A DNA stretch of 64,000 bases from Dyadobacter sp. UC 10 (GCF_008369915.1 NZ_VSRN01000001.1:186001-250000); one strand, 5' to 3'; positions 55,208 through 63,956 are shown, counted from the stretch's first letter. Program-made: numbers and translations. The notes: generated by a model from the letters alone, not told the origin.

Positions 55208-55851
55208 AATACTCCAAATGTTTGATATGCCTCCATTGCTTTCATTCCGTTCTTAATGGCATCCCGGGTACGGTTTTCTGCTGAGATCTTCTCCTTCGCT
55301 GCCTGGATCACCCGTTCCTCGATCTCCTGTGGAATCACGACGATCCCATCCACGTCTGCAAACACGATATCACCGGGATGGAAGATTACGCCATCCATTT
55401 CCACGGGTATGTCGATGTCGATCACCCGCTGGCGGTTTTGGCTGTCATAAGGATTACGGCCAGTGGCGAAAACCGGAAATTTCATCTCCTTCATTTTCGC
55501 TATATCCCGCACTGCGCCATGTACGATAGTACCCACACAGCCACTGTTACTGGCAGCCGTAGCCAGCAACTCGCCGAATATGCCGGAGCGGTCCGAACCT
55601 TGTGCAGCCGCAATGAGGACATCGCCCGGCTGGCAGGAATCTACCGCCTTCAATTCCAGGTCATATGGGTTTGCATCCTTGTGGAACATGTCTGCCCAAA
55701 GCGTGGTTTTGCATCGTCCCATCAGTTTTTCTACGCCTGTAAAGGCATGAAACGGGATCCGGGTGGCCTGCCGGGTATAACCCATCGCATCCAGAACATC
55801 CGCCACGACAGCCACATATAATTCTTCTTTTAAACTGTTAAAATCAAGCAT
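55204..55851 (-). CDS. RraA-family protein (second copy)
   Basis: The protein has 215 residues. Signatures are GTIVHGAVRDIAKM with the Arg-Asp pair and GDIVFADVDGIVVIPQE; YTRQATRIPFHAF opens the fold. As with the copy at 1384-2076, a metal-dependent lyase on 4-hydroxy-2-oxo acids is likelier than RNase E regulation in this setting. It overlaps RidA by ATGA and follows the NanA-like lyase by 23 bases. Confidence 0.87.
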   Translation of the reverse strand: MLDFNSLKEELYVAVVADVLDAMGYTRQATRIPFHAFTGVEKLMGRCKTTLWADMFHKDANPYDLELKAVDSCQPGDVLIAAAQGSDRSGIFGELLATAASNSGCVGTIVHGAVRDIAKMKEMKFPVFATGRNPYDSQNRQRVIDIDIPVEMDGVIFHPGDIVFADVDGIVVIPQEIEERVIQAAKEKISAENRTRDAIKNGMKAMEAYQTFGVL

Positions 55852-55874
55852 TTTTAATCCAGATTAGTGACTTG

Positions 55875-56768
55875 CTACGCTTCTTTGAGTCCAAAACTAT
55901 CGATCGCATCCATCATGGCGATTACCTCCTCATCGGTCCAGGGCATTTCCGGCGCCAGCAGCGGAGGTTTCGGCGTACCGATTTGGATGCCGTATTTAAG
56001 CTCCATTCCTCGGACGATAAATGTCCAGATGCAGGGAAGTATCTTTTCAATGAGCCCCTGGAACTGAAGCATGAAATCCTGGGCTTCTAATACACGTCCT
56101 TCCAAAAAGCTGCTTCGGATATATTTGCAGGTCGGACCGAACATGTTATAAAAAGAACCGATCGCACCCGCGGTACCGCAGATCGCTGCCTGGCACATCA
56201 GCTCATCGGCTCCACTGAACAGCTGCCATTTGTCCCCTGCAAGGTTGCTGATCGAGCCGATTTCCAGCAATTTGTCGGTAGTGAGCTTCATGCCTTTAAC
56301 CTGCGGCAGATCGAGCAGCCTCAAAATCACGTCCCGGTTGGCAGCTCCGCCGATCTGGTATGGAAAGAAGGGAAGATCAGTTGCTTCTGCAATCCGGCGG
56401 TAATGCGTGAAAGCCATTTCGCTTCCGCCAGCATAATAAATCGGGCCCACGGACGAAATTCCGTCAGCACCGTTATCGGCAGCATGCCTGGCGAGACGGA
56501 TGGATTCCTCCGTATTCATGGCACCTACCTGCACCATCACCGGCACGCGCCCGTTGGCGATCTTTACCGTTCTCTGCGTAATGGATTTTCGTTCCTCCTC
56601 ACTGAACAGGAATCCCTGACCAGTGGAGCCCAGCAGGTACAGGCCGTCCATTTCCTGACTGATGAGGAGTTCGATCAGCTTTTCGAGTTCCGACTCATTG
56701 AGCTTTCCGTCGGGGTGAACAGGTGTAAGCAGCGCGGGCCACACACCTTTGAATGTATGATTTGTCAT
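55875..56768 (-). CDS. DapA-family lyase resembling N-acetylneuraminate lyase (NanA-like)
   Basis: The protein has 297 residues. Family residues are GSTG at 47-50, Y137 in FFPYQIGG and the Schiff-base K161 in KGMKLT. Two further segments match E. coli NanA rather than DapA: SGADEL with D188/E189 (NanA Asp191/Glu192) and GAIGSFYNMFG with S205 (NanA Ser208), residues that hold the sialate chain. It should cleave sialic acid to pyruvate and N-acetylmannosamine. It differs from NanA at GQGF (NanA has GEAF) and at the Tyr loop, so a modified nonulosonate is possible. Confidence 0.8.
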   Translation of the reverse strand: MTNHTFKGVWPALLTPVHPDGKLNESELEKLIELLISQEMDGLYLLGSTGQGFLFSEEERKSITQRTVKIANGRVPVMVQVGAMNTEESIRLARHAADNGADGISSVGPIYYAGGSEMAFTHYRRIAEATDLPFFPYQIGGAANRDVILRLLDLPQVKGMKLTTDKLLEIGSISNLAGDKWQLFSGADELMCQAAICGTAGAIGSFYNMFGPTCKYIRSSFLEGRVLEAQDFMLQFQGLIEKILPCIWTFIVRGMELKYGIQIGTPKPPLLAPEMPWTDEEVIAMMDAIDSFGLKEA

Positions 56769-56793
56769 TTGGTATTACTTAAAATTGATATAA

Positions 56794-57870
56794 TCAGGAT
56801 AATAATTGAGCAAGTTTTTTAAATGCGTTGTCTATGTCTGCGGGAGTAACCGGCGGCAGGGAAAATCCGGAATCCACCGTGGCCATATCCTTGAAACCAC
56901 TGCCTGTGACCAGGCAAACGATGTTTGCATTTGGATCGAGCTCTCCATTTGAAATGGCTTTTTCCACACCTGCGAGCGCCACCGCACCGGCGGGTTCGCA
57001 GAAGATCCCTTCGCGGAAAGCCAGCTCCTTATGCCAGCGCAGTACGGCGGCATCCGAAATGGTTTGACCTGTACCTCCCAGTGCTTTACAGGCTGCGATC
57101 GTTTCATTGCCGTCGAGCACACTGGCAACCTGCAGTCCGCTGATCCGGGTGGTCGAATGTCCCACACTTTTTGCAGGTATGCCCGTCCGCAGGGAAGTGG
57201 CGATGGTATCGTTTCCTTCCGGCTGAATGCAATGGACCTTTGCCTGCCCTTTTCTCCCGATTACTCCACGCGCCACCGCCAGCGTAAGCCCGCCGCCACC
57301 TGCGGGGACAAAGATTTCGGTAGTACCATCGAGTGCATCGAGAATTTCGTGCGCAATACTTTCCACCCCCGCCATTCCCGACGCACAAAACCGGTAGGCA
57401 CTGATCGGAAGCGGCCGGTTAAGTTTCCCGGTTAGGTTTTCAAGATGGTCCATGACGCGGCTGGTTACCTCCGCCGAGGTGCCGAAGCCATCGATCATCA
57501 GCAATTCGGCCCCATACAGCTGCATTTGTTTCAGCTTGGGCATCGGAGCGCCGTCTACCACGGCAATGATGCATTTGATCTGTGCCGCAGCGCAATAAGC
57601 TGCCAAAGCCGCGCCGGTATTCCCGCTCGATGTTGCAATACAGCGGGTTTGCCGGTTGCCGACCATTTCGCTCACCAGTGCCGCCGCAAAACGGTCTTTA
57701 TAGGAGCCGGTGGGGTTCAGATTTTCCAGCTTGAAATATAGATTCGGCAGACCCATCGCCGGCCCGATGTTGCGGGATCTTACCAAAGGTGTATTTCCTT
57801 CCCCCAGACTCAAGCGATCGGGCTGGGAAGTAGAGTTTAATGGATCGTTCAAGACCTGGTTCGCGTTCAA
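56794..57870 (-). CDS. Threonine-synthase-like PLP-dependent enzyme
   Basis: The protein has 358 residues, fold-type II PLP enzyme: Schiff-base K58 in PTGSYKDR, the phosphate/substrate loop ATSSGNTGAA at 79-88, and a glycine-rich VPAGGGGLT segment. It resembles threonine synthase, whose substrate is O-phosphohomoserine, but fold-type II members also eliminate water or ammonia from hydroxy-amino acids. No other threonine gene is near. The start is a TTG that overlaps the SDR stop as TTGA. In this operon an ammonia-lyase on an amino sugar acid is a testable alternative. Confidence 0.82.
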   Translation of the reverse strand: MNANQVLNDPLNSTSQPDRLSLGEGNTPLVRSRNIGPAMGLPNLYFKLENLNPTGSYKDRFAAALVSEMVGNRQTRCIATSSGNTGAALAAYCAAAQIKCIIAVVDGAPMPKLKQMQLYGAELLMIDGFGTSAEVTSRVMDHLENLTGKLNRPLPISAYRFCASGMAGVESIAHEILDALDGTTEIFVPAGGGGLTLAVARGVIGRKGQAKVHCIQPEGNDTIATSLRTGIPAKSVGHSTTRISGLQVASVLDGNETIAACKALGGTGQTISDAAVLRWHKELAFREGIFCEPAGAVALAGVEKAISNGELDPNANIVCLVTGSGFKDMATVDSGFSLPPVTPADIDNAFKKLAQLLS

Positions 57871-58682
57871 AATTCTTCCGGAAATTGTATTTTCTTAATT
57901 GAATAAGGGTTGAAATTCGGCTGAAACCCGCCGTCGACTGTGATTGTCGTACCGGTAATGTAGGACGCGGCATCGGAACAAAGCCAGGCAATGGTACGGC
58001 CCACTTCTGCGGCATCGCCGCCACGTCCGAGCGGGATAAAGTCGGTGAGCTGCGCGATGAGCTGGTCACTCACATTCTCTCCGTTTTGGTTTTTGTAATC
58101 GTTGCTTAGTTCCGTGCGGATAAAGCCCGGGGCAACGCAAAGAACCCGTATTCCACTGCGTCCGTACGTGATCGCCATTTCTTTGGTAAGACTTTCCAGC
58201 GCACCTTTGCAGGCAATGTAAGCGGCAGCCATTCCCGACGGCCTTTCTGCCATGATACTCGACACATTGATAATGACGCCGGGTATCTGCTGTTTTTCCA
58301 TCTCCGCAGCCGCAGCCTTACCCAGGAAAACAGGGGCGGTCAGACACACACCGATTGTCTTTTCCCAGGTCGCCAGGTCCAGTGTCCGGAGCGAGCCGGC
58401 TATGCGCCAGGCAGCATTATTAAGCAGCACATCGATTCTCCCAAATCGCGCAATCGTCTCTGCGATCAGCGATTCTCGATAGGTTTCACTGTTGAGGTCC
58501 CCCGGAAAAGATGCATTTGCAATGTCCGCAGCATGGAGTTCATCCTGTAATTTCCGCAATCCTCCGGCCTCAATATCCGAGAGCATCAGTGCATAACCCA
58601 GCTCGCCGAGGATTCTGGCAGTCGCCCTTCCGATCCCTCCCGCTGCTCCCGTGATCAGGGCTACTTTTTTCGGTTCTGTCAT
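57867..58682 (-). CDS. Short-chain dehydrogenase/reductase
   Basis: About 271 residues from the ATG at 58682 (a TTG one codon earlier is possible): GAAGGIG at 12-18, NNAA at 88-91, and Y155/K159 in YIACK. It is of the sugar/polyol dehydrogenase size. Together with the SMP-30 lactonase it could oxidise N-acetylmannosamine at C1; an N-acyl-D-mannosamine 1-dehydrogenase of this superfamily is known from Flavobacterium. Assignment between this and the SDR at 49659 is open. Confidence 0.85.
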   Translation of the reverse strand: MTEPKKVALITGAAGGIGRATARILGELGYALMLSDIEAGGLRKLQDELHAADIANASFPGDLNSETYRESLIAETIARFGRIDVLLNNAAWRIAGSLRTLDLATWEKTIGVCLTAPVFLGKAAAAEMEKQQIPGVIINVSSIMAERPSGMAAAYIACKGALESLTKEMAITYGRSGIRVLCVAPGFIRTELSNDYKNQNGENVSDQLIAQLTDFIPLGRGGDAAEVGRTIAWLCSDAASYITGTTITVDGGFQPNFNPYSIKKIQFPEEF

Positions 58683-58724
58683 CAAAAGGTATATTGGTTA
58701 CTCGTTGTATTTTGAATTAAATCG

Positions 58725-59651
58725 CTAAGTCAGCGTAATCTTTCCAGGTTTTGTAATGGGCAAAATCCCGCCCAATGCATCCCCGGTTTTTACCTTCACG
58801 AGGTTTCTCAGCAAAAATGCCAGCCCGTCTACATCTGCCAGCACTTTTATAGAATCGCCGGTTACCGGATCATGTATTTTCCCCCAGCATTGACCAGCGA
58901 CAACCTGGTCGCCGATCGCCACCTCCGCCTGGAAAATTCCGTCAGCCGGAGCAGGCATCATGCCCTGCAGATACCCGCTGTTGAACCGCGGATCTTCTAC
59001 CCAATAGCGTTCGTGCAATGGTAATTCGGTCACTACGCCGTCGAGCATGCCAAGCTTACGCAGCAGATTAATACATCCGTCAAAATAGCCTTCGACCACT
59101 TTTTCACGAATGCCTGTACCTCCCCCGTATTCAAGATATACAGCCGGTACGCCCGCGTCTCGCGCGACAGACAGGGTGCGGCCATTCGGGGTGGATTCAG
59201 TACCCCAGATCACCGGGATCGGAAATGCCAGTGCCATCTGACGCTGCTTTTCCAGAATGTTCCCGTTCTCATGCAGCATGTAACCCACCAATGGAAAGAT
59301 GTCGTACATCACCCCGCCTGTATGCATATCAACCAGATAATCAGCTTCATGGATCATAGCACTGATGATCGCCGCCGCCTGCTCTGAACTACTTCCCTCC
59401 GCATTACCCGGGCAGATTCTCGCCAGATCCAATCCATCGGGGCCGAAGCGACTTGCGTTTTCATAGGCCAGTCTGTTCACGAGCGGCATTATCGTTACTT
59501 TGCCCGCGGTCAATTTGTCTTCAAGAAAATTTCCCAGTCGGCCTGCTGCCAGTATAGGCTCATACTCGTCCCCGTGAACGCCTGAGGTTATCAGTACGTG
59601 CGGCCCTTTCTGCAAACCTTCAATTACCGTTTTCACTTCTGATGTTTTCAA
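58725..59651 (-). CDS. Succinylglutamate desuccinylase/aspartoacylase-family zinc hydrolase
   Basis: The protein has 308 residues with zinc ligands visible: H26 and E29 in GVHGDEYE and H110 in VDMHTGG, plus NRLAYENASRFGPDGLDLAR. A C-terminal barrel/biotinyl-like segment follows (ATGQ-type turn near GDQVVAGQCWG). Members remove N-acyl groups from amino acids or are carboxypeptidase-like. Here it may deacylate an N-acetyl sugar acid. The start appears to be TTG at 59651, since no ATG lies nearby. It lies 27 bases after the SGNH stop. Confidence 0.82.
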   Translation of the reverse strand: MKTSEVKTVIEGLQKGPHVLITSGVHGDEYEPILAAGRLGNFLEDKLTAGKVTIMPLVNRLAYENASRFGPDGLDLARICPGNAEGSSSEQAAAIISAMIHEADYLVDMHTGGVMYDIFPLVGYMLHENGNILEKQRQMALAFPIPVIWGTESTPNGRTLSVARDAGVPAVYLEYGGGTGIREKVVEGYFDGCINLLRKLGMLDGVVTELPLHERYWVEDPRFNSGYLQGMMPAPADGIFQAEVAIGDQVVAGQCWGKIHDPVTGDSIKVLADVDGLAFLLRNLVKVKTGDALGGILPITKPGKITLT

Positions 59652-59678
59652 TAGGTTTATGTCAGCTACGAAGCAATC

Positions 59679-60491
59679 TCAATGTTGTCCTTCAAAATAT
59701 TCTCCTCCGCAGGCAGGTGCTTCGGGATCGAAAATGTTCAGCGTCTTAAATAGTAACCGTGCAATCTGCTGATGTCCCACGTAGTTCGGGTGGAGCCTGT
59801 CATTCAACCATTGCCGGTAAATGTCATTGAGAAATTTGCTTTGTCTTTTCTCCCAATATTCATGATTATCAACCAGCAGCACCTGGCTGGAACCAGCCAC
59901 CTGTCTGATCACGCTCACATAATCGGGAAGCGTTTTTCGTTCAGGCGAGAGGTTTAGAATGATCGGATTAGGAGTATGTAAGACCGGTACCGCTTTCAAT
60001 GCTCTGATCTGCCCGATGAGCGATACGAGATTCTTTTCAAAAACAGCCGACGTTATTTCCGGTTTTGAACAATCGTTGGTACCGATCATAATGGACACCA
60101 CTGAGGGCTCAAAACGGGAAACCCGCCAATGAAAATCCTGTAATATGGAGGCAGTAGTCTGCGAACTAATGCCGGTATTGATCACCCAGTCGCGTGTTCT
60201 TGTAAGCTCCCAGCGCAATCTTTCCTCAAATATCTCCGGGTACGAACGCCGGCCCGCAGTATGCTTTGCCCCGTGCGTAATGCTGTCGCCGGTGAATACC
60301 CAAATGTGGGGATTTGGATCGCGGAGGATCTCAGCGATACGATCTATATCCTGGGGATTAACGATCGTTTTTGCAGGCAAACCCGCCTCACCACCATACG
60401 CCAGCGCGGTAACACCGGCAGGCAGAATGGCGCTCAATGTTCTCAAGAAGAGTCGTCTCGGGAGGGTATGCTTCGTCTGCCGATCGCTCAT
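59679..60491 (-). CDS. SGNH/GDSL-type esterase with Tat-like signal (candidate sialate O-acetylesterase)
   Basis: Started at the ATG at 60491, which overlaps the sialidase stop as ATGA and begins with a Tat-like signal (TLPRRLFLRTLSAILP). About 270 residues. SGNH blocks: WVFTGDSITHGA (Ser), MIGTNDCS (Asn), and the C-terminal NDRLHPNYVGH pair. Sialic acids are often O-acetylated, and esterases are frequent in sialidase operons, so a de-O-acetylation role fits. It is unrelated in detail to the SGNH protein at 4520. Confidence 0.8.
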   Translation of the reverse strand: MSDRQTKHTLPRRLFLRTLSAILPAGVTALAYGGEAGLPAKTIVNPQDIDRIAEILRDPNPHIWVFTGDSITHGAKHTAGRRSYPEIFEERLRWELTRTRDWVINTGISSQTTASILQDFHWRVSRFEPSVVSIMIGTNDCSKPEITSAVFEKNLVSLIGQIRALKAVPVLHTPNPIILNLSPERKTLPDYVSVIRQVAGSSQVLLVDNHEYWEKRQSKFLNDIYRQWLNDRLHPNYVGHQQIARLLFKTLNIFDPEAPACGGEYFEGQH

Positions 60492-62713
60492 TTGTAAAGC
60501 CATTTCTGGTTGATACGCGTCACTCTCAGCACAGATAAATGTGTTTTTGCAGACTGGCTGCCGGCGCAATAGCCCAGTAATACATCGTTTTTTGTAAAAT
60601 GCGCAGCAGTATAACAGTACCAGCCGTCGGGATCGGTTTCAATGTTCTTCACATTCGTCCAGGTCAGGCCATCGTCTTTGGAAATGGCCACGGTCAGCGG
60701 GGTTCGTACACCGCCATGCCAATCGCTTTCTCTTTTGGGGTTATTGTTCCAGATCATCAGCAGATCACCCGTTTTGGGCATTCTGACAATCGTGGCCGGT
60801 GACATAGGCGAATAAATGTTCGTCTCCTGGATGTGCGACCAGGTCTGGCCTTTATCACTGGAAAACGACATTTGCTGCTTGCCGCCGCTCGCCCGGATGA
60901 TCATCAGGATACGTCCGTCTTTAAGTTCGACCAGCCCCGGTTCCTGGGTGATGATCTTGGTATCGTTCGGGACAGATTTGCCTGATTTCCAGGTTTTTCC
61001 GCTGTCGTCGGAGTAGTAACTGAACAACGTTGCCTGGTTGCTCCATTTACCATTGTCGTCCCCGTGCCGCGCCACCGCCATGATGAGCCTTCCGTTTTTG
61101 AGCTGGATCACGCGGCTGTTGTTCAGTACAAAATATCCCTCCTGATCGGTAATGCATGAGATTGGCGCTGACCATGTTTTTCCTTCATCGGAAGAAAGGC
61201 GGAGAAGTGGCTTGCAGTCTGTTTCGGAGTTTTTCTTCAGATACCAAAGTGCAATTTTTCCATCTTTAAGCCGGAGCATCGAAACCGACATGACGTTCAT
61301 ATCTCCCTCACGCTCCACAACTATGTGATCCTCCCTAGTCCATGTCTTACCCTGATCCGAAGAATACCGGCCGGCCAGGTAGGCGGGCGCATGGTCACTG
61401 GATGAGCCTCCGGTATAGCGACTGTATACAAAAAGGATCCGGCCATCTTTCAATGTGACGAAGTCTCCCTCACTGTTGCGGGGATTGTCACCTCCTGGAT
61501 TGAGCTGCAAAGAAATGGGCAGGTTTTTATCTCTTTCCGCCTCGTTTTTAAGCGCAATGGACGTCCATTCTTTCGCGAGCCGGTCTTTAATGGCCGCGAG
61601 ACTGTACCGTTTCACTTTCAGGCTCAAACCTTTGGCATTATTGCCTTCGGGATTCACATAATAGGAAAGCAGCACATGGTCCGCCTCAAAATGGATCGAG
61701 GTATAGGCATATTCCTCGTTTGGGTTGGTTTCAATATTTGTCAGCGCGACCCAGTTCTTTCCATTGTCGCGAGAGGCCGAAATGGTCAGCGGGGAACGTT
61801 TGGCTTTGAAATAACCCGGACCCGACAACCCATTATTATTATGTACGGCCAGCAAGTCGGCTGAACCCGGCATGCGCTTGACCGACGCAGGCGCAACAGG
61901 TGAATTCAGGCTTGATTGCATTGCCATAGACCAGCTTGCTCCACGATCGTCTGAGTACGTTTGATACTGACGTCCACCACTGGCACGGATAATCATCATG
62001 ATCCGGCCGTCGGCCAGTTCCACTACTCCCGGCTCCTGCGTGATCACCGAGTCGGGCGTGGGTACTACCTTTCCGCTTTTCCAGGATTGTCCATTGTCAT
62101 CGGAGTAATAGCAATTTAATCTTCCTTTGTTGCTCCACTGGGCAGAAGCCGTTTTGTGAAGCGAAACAGGCGCGATCAACCTGCCGCTGCCGGTCTGGAT
62201 CACTCTGTCGTTGTTCAAAACAAAGTAGCCTTTCTCATTGGTTATGAGCGGCGTAGGAGCAGACCAGGTTTTAGTTTCGTCTGATGAAAAACGTACCTGT
62301 GGAATGCAATCGTCCATCGAATTTTTGCGAACATAAAACAGGGCGATCGTCCCATTATTCAGGCGAAGCAGGGAAGCGGACATGATGTTCATATCGCCTT
62401 CTTTTTCGAGAACCAGATGGTCTTCATTGGTCCAGGTTTTGCCGCCGTCAGACGAAAATCTGCCCATTAGCCGCGCAGGTGCGTGGTCACTGGCGGTACC
62501 ATCAAACCGGGAGTAAGCCAGCAGTACACGTCCGTCTTTGAGCGTGACCATGCCACCCTCGGTATTACGCGGGTTTTCAGCACTGGATTTCAGGTTGAGA
62601 ACGGTTTCTCCGGTGATATCGCTGGTTTGACTATGCGCGATAGAGACCAGCTGCGTGGCCGCCGCCATCAGGCAGGAAATTACAGTACGTTTATTTAGAG
62701 GAAAGCCAGCCAT
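60488..62713 (-). CDS. Tandem-duplicated sialidase-superfamily (BNR) protein
   Basis: 741 residues with a signal peptide (SIAHSQ). Two homologous six-bladed sialidase domains, about residues 35-385 and 400-741, each start with a PRNTEG/PRNSEG segment followed by TLKDGR and carry Asp-box repeats (SSDGGKTW, SSDETKTW, SDDNGQSW and so on). Each keeps a TQEPGLVEL-type Glu (TQEPGVVEL in copy 1), an Arg in MIIRASGG, an Arg in KRSPLTISAS or VRTPLTVAIS, and a Tyr near YAYTSIHF/YCYTAAHF, matching the GH33 triarginine and Tyr/Glu pattern. The classic FRIP motif is replaced by PRNxEG. Starts 23 bases inside the upstream sialidase gene's end. Confidence 0.8.
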   Translation of the reverse strand: MAGFPLNKRTVISCLMAAATQLVSIAHSQTSDITGETVLNLKSSAENPRNTEGGMVTLKDGRVLLAYSRFDGTASDHAPARLMGRFSSDGGKTWTNEDHLVLEKEGDMNIMSASLLRLNNGTIALFYVRKNSMDDCIPQVRFSSDETKTWSAPTPLITNEKGYFVLNNDRVIQTGSGRLIAPVSLHKTASAQWSNKGRLNCYYSDDNGQSWKSGKVVPTPDSVITQEPGVVELADGRIMMIIRASGGRQYQTYSDDRGASWSMAMQSSLNSPVAPASVKRMPGSADLLAVHNNNGLSGPGYFKAKRSPLTISASRDNGKNWVALTNIETNPNEEYAYTSIHFEADHVLLSYYVNPEGNNAKGLSLKVKRYSLAAIKDRLAKEWTSIALKNEAERDKNLPISLQLNPGGDNPRNSEGDFVTLKDGRILFVYSRYTGGSSSDHAPAYLAGRYSSDQGKTWTREDHIVVEREGDMNVMSVSMLRLKDGKIALWYLKKNSETDCKPLLRLSSDEGKTWSAPISCITDQEGYFVLNNSRVIQLKNGRLIMAVARHGDDNGKWSNQATLFSYYSDDSGKTWKSGKSVPNDTKIITQEPGLVELKDGRILMIIRASGGKQQMSFSSDKGQTWSHIQETNIYSPMSPATIVRMPKTGDLLMIWNNNPKRESDWHGGVRTPLTVAISKDDGLTWTNVKNIETDPDGWYCYTAAHFTKNDVLLGYCAGSQSAKTHLSVLRVTRINQKWLYK

Positions 62714-63875
62714 GGTTGATTTTTGTCAGATTGGTGATAGAAAGACCAGTACCCTTGGAGCGAAAGCCAGCGCAATAACTCAGCAGCAGATCGCCTTGTG
62801 CATTAAAGCGTGCGGCGGTATAGCAATAATGCCCATCCGGATCGTCGTGAATGGTTTTAACCTGCTTCCAGCTCACTCCCTCGTCTGCCGAAACGGCGAT
62901 ATTGAATGGTGTCCTTTTTCCATAACCCAGTCCCAAAACGCCGAAGTTGTTCCAGATCGCCACCAGTTGCCCGGTAGCCGGATCACGGACGATAGTAGCC
63001 GGGGACAAAGGTGAAGGAAGGTTGTAAGGCACGGCCACTTGCCAGGTTTTGCCCTTATCCTTGGAATAGGATGCATACTGCATACCACGATCCGTGCGGA
63101 TGTACATCATCACAGATCCGTCTTTCAATTCGACCAGTCCGGGCTCCTGGGCCATTACTGCATCAGGCACTTTGATCTGCGCACTTCGTTTCCAGGACTT
63201 ACCGTCATCGTCCGAATAATAGCAAAACAATTGTCCATAGTTATTGAAACTCGACTCAAGCTTCTCCGGTGACACGCCTTTCACGTCGGACGTGTGCAAA
63301 GCCACGGGTACCAGCAGTCTGCCCGATGGCAACTGAATCACCCGTGCATTGTTCAAGACATAGTAGCCGGGGCGGTCGGTGATGCACGCCACCGGCTCTT
63401 TCCAGGTTTTGCCCTCGTCTTCGGAGATCCGCAGGTAAGGAATGCAGTCATTAATGGAATTTTTACGGGCATAAAACAAAGCCAGCTTCCCGTTTTTTAA
63501 CCGGAGCAAAGACACCGACATCACATTCATGGCGCCTTCGTTTTCCACTACGATTTCATCTTTGTCTGTCCAGGTGTTGCCACCATCCGACGAGTAGCGT
63601 GCGGCCAGGTGTGAGTTACCGAAATCGCTGGCAGATTTTCCCGTGAAATGGGTGTACACAAAAAGAATGCGGCCATCTTTCAGGGTGACAAAATCGCCTT
63701 CGCTGTTGCGCGGGTTGTCCGTCCCAGGTAAAAGTTGTAATGTAACCTGCGGGCCGGACTGGCCTTGCGATGCGGGACTTCCCATTGTCATTGCAGCAGC
63801 AACTCCGGCGGCGATCAAACGTAACCGGAACTTGGTAAGCCATTTAAAAAAGGTCATTGACGGCATGTCGTTCAT
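62691..63875 (-). CDS. Sialidase-superfamily (BNR) protein, single domain
   Basis: 394 residues, secreted (signal near 15-38). One sialidase domain: R56 in PRNSEG, Asp boxes SSDGGNTW, SEDEGKTW, SDDDGKSW and SKDKGKTW, E249 and E244 in QEPGLVEL, R260 in MYIRTD, R321 in KRTPFNIAVS and Y352 in CYTAARF. This is the GH33-like catalytic set, although FRIP is absent, so another nonulosonic acid or a 3-deoxy-2-ketoaldonate cannot be excluded. It is the closest homologue of both halves of the next gene and is preceded by a 13-bp intercistronic hairpin. Confidence 0.8.
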   Translation of the reverse strand: MNDMPSMTFFKWLTKFRLRLIAAGVAAAMTMGSPASQGQSGPQVTLQLLPGTDNPRNSEGDFVTLKDGRILFVYTHFTGKSASDFGNSHLAARYSSDGGNTWTDKDEIVVENEGAMNVMSVSLLRLKNGKLALFYARKNSINDCIPYLRISEDEGKTWKEPVACITDRPGYYVLNNARVIQLPSGRLLVPVALHTSDVKGVSPEKLESSFNNYGQLFCYYSDDDGKSWKRSAQIKVPDAVMAQEPGLVELKDGSVMMYIRTDRGMQYASYSKDKGKTWQVAVPYNLPSPLSPATIVRDPATGQLVAIWNNFGVLGLGYGKRTPFNIAVSADEGVSWKQVKTIHDDPDGHYCYTAARFNAQGDLLLSYCAGFRSKGTGLSITNLTKINHGWLSSK

Positions 63876-63917
63876 ATCAAATGTTCAGGGGTTCAGGAAT
63901 AGGCAGCGTCTTTTTTT

Positions 63918-63949
63918 CAACAACTCCGGTTCGGGGACCGGAGTTGTTG
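63918..63949. terminator. Intercistronic hairpin between susD and the sialidase gene
   Basis: CAACAACTCCGGT (63918-63930) and ACCGGAGTTGTTG (63937-63949) form a perfect 13-bp stem with a 6-base loop. On the transcribed minus strand an A-run, not a U-run, follows, so it may be a partial terminator or a processing/stability element separating susD from the enzyme genes. Confidence 0.55.
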
Positions 63950-63956
63950 CTACTGG

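Noticed and set aside
60488..63875. Assigning the BNR proteins firmly to GH33 Neu5Ac sialidases
   Set aside because: Asp boxes and the Arg/Glu/Tyr candidates fit, but the FRIP motif is absent and related propellers act on other 3-deoxy-2-keto sugars.
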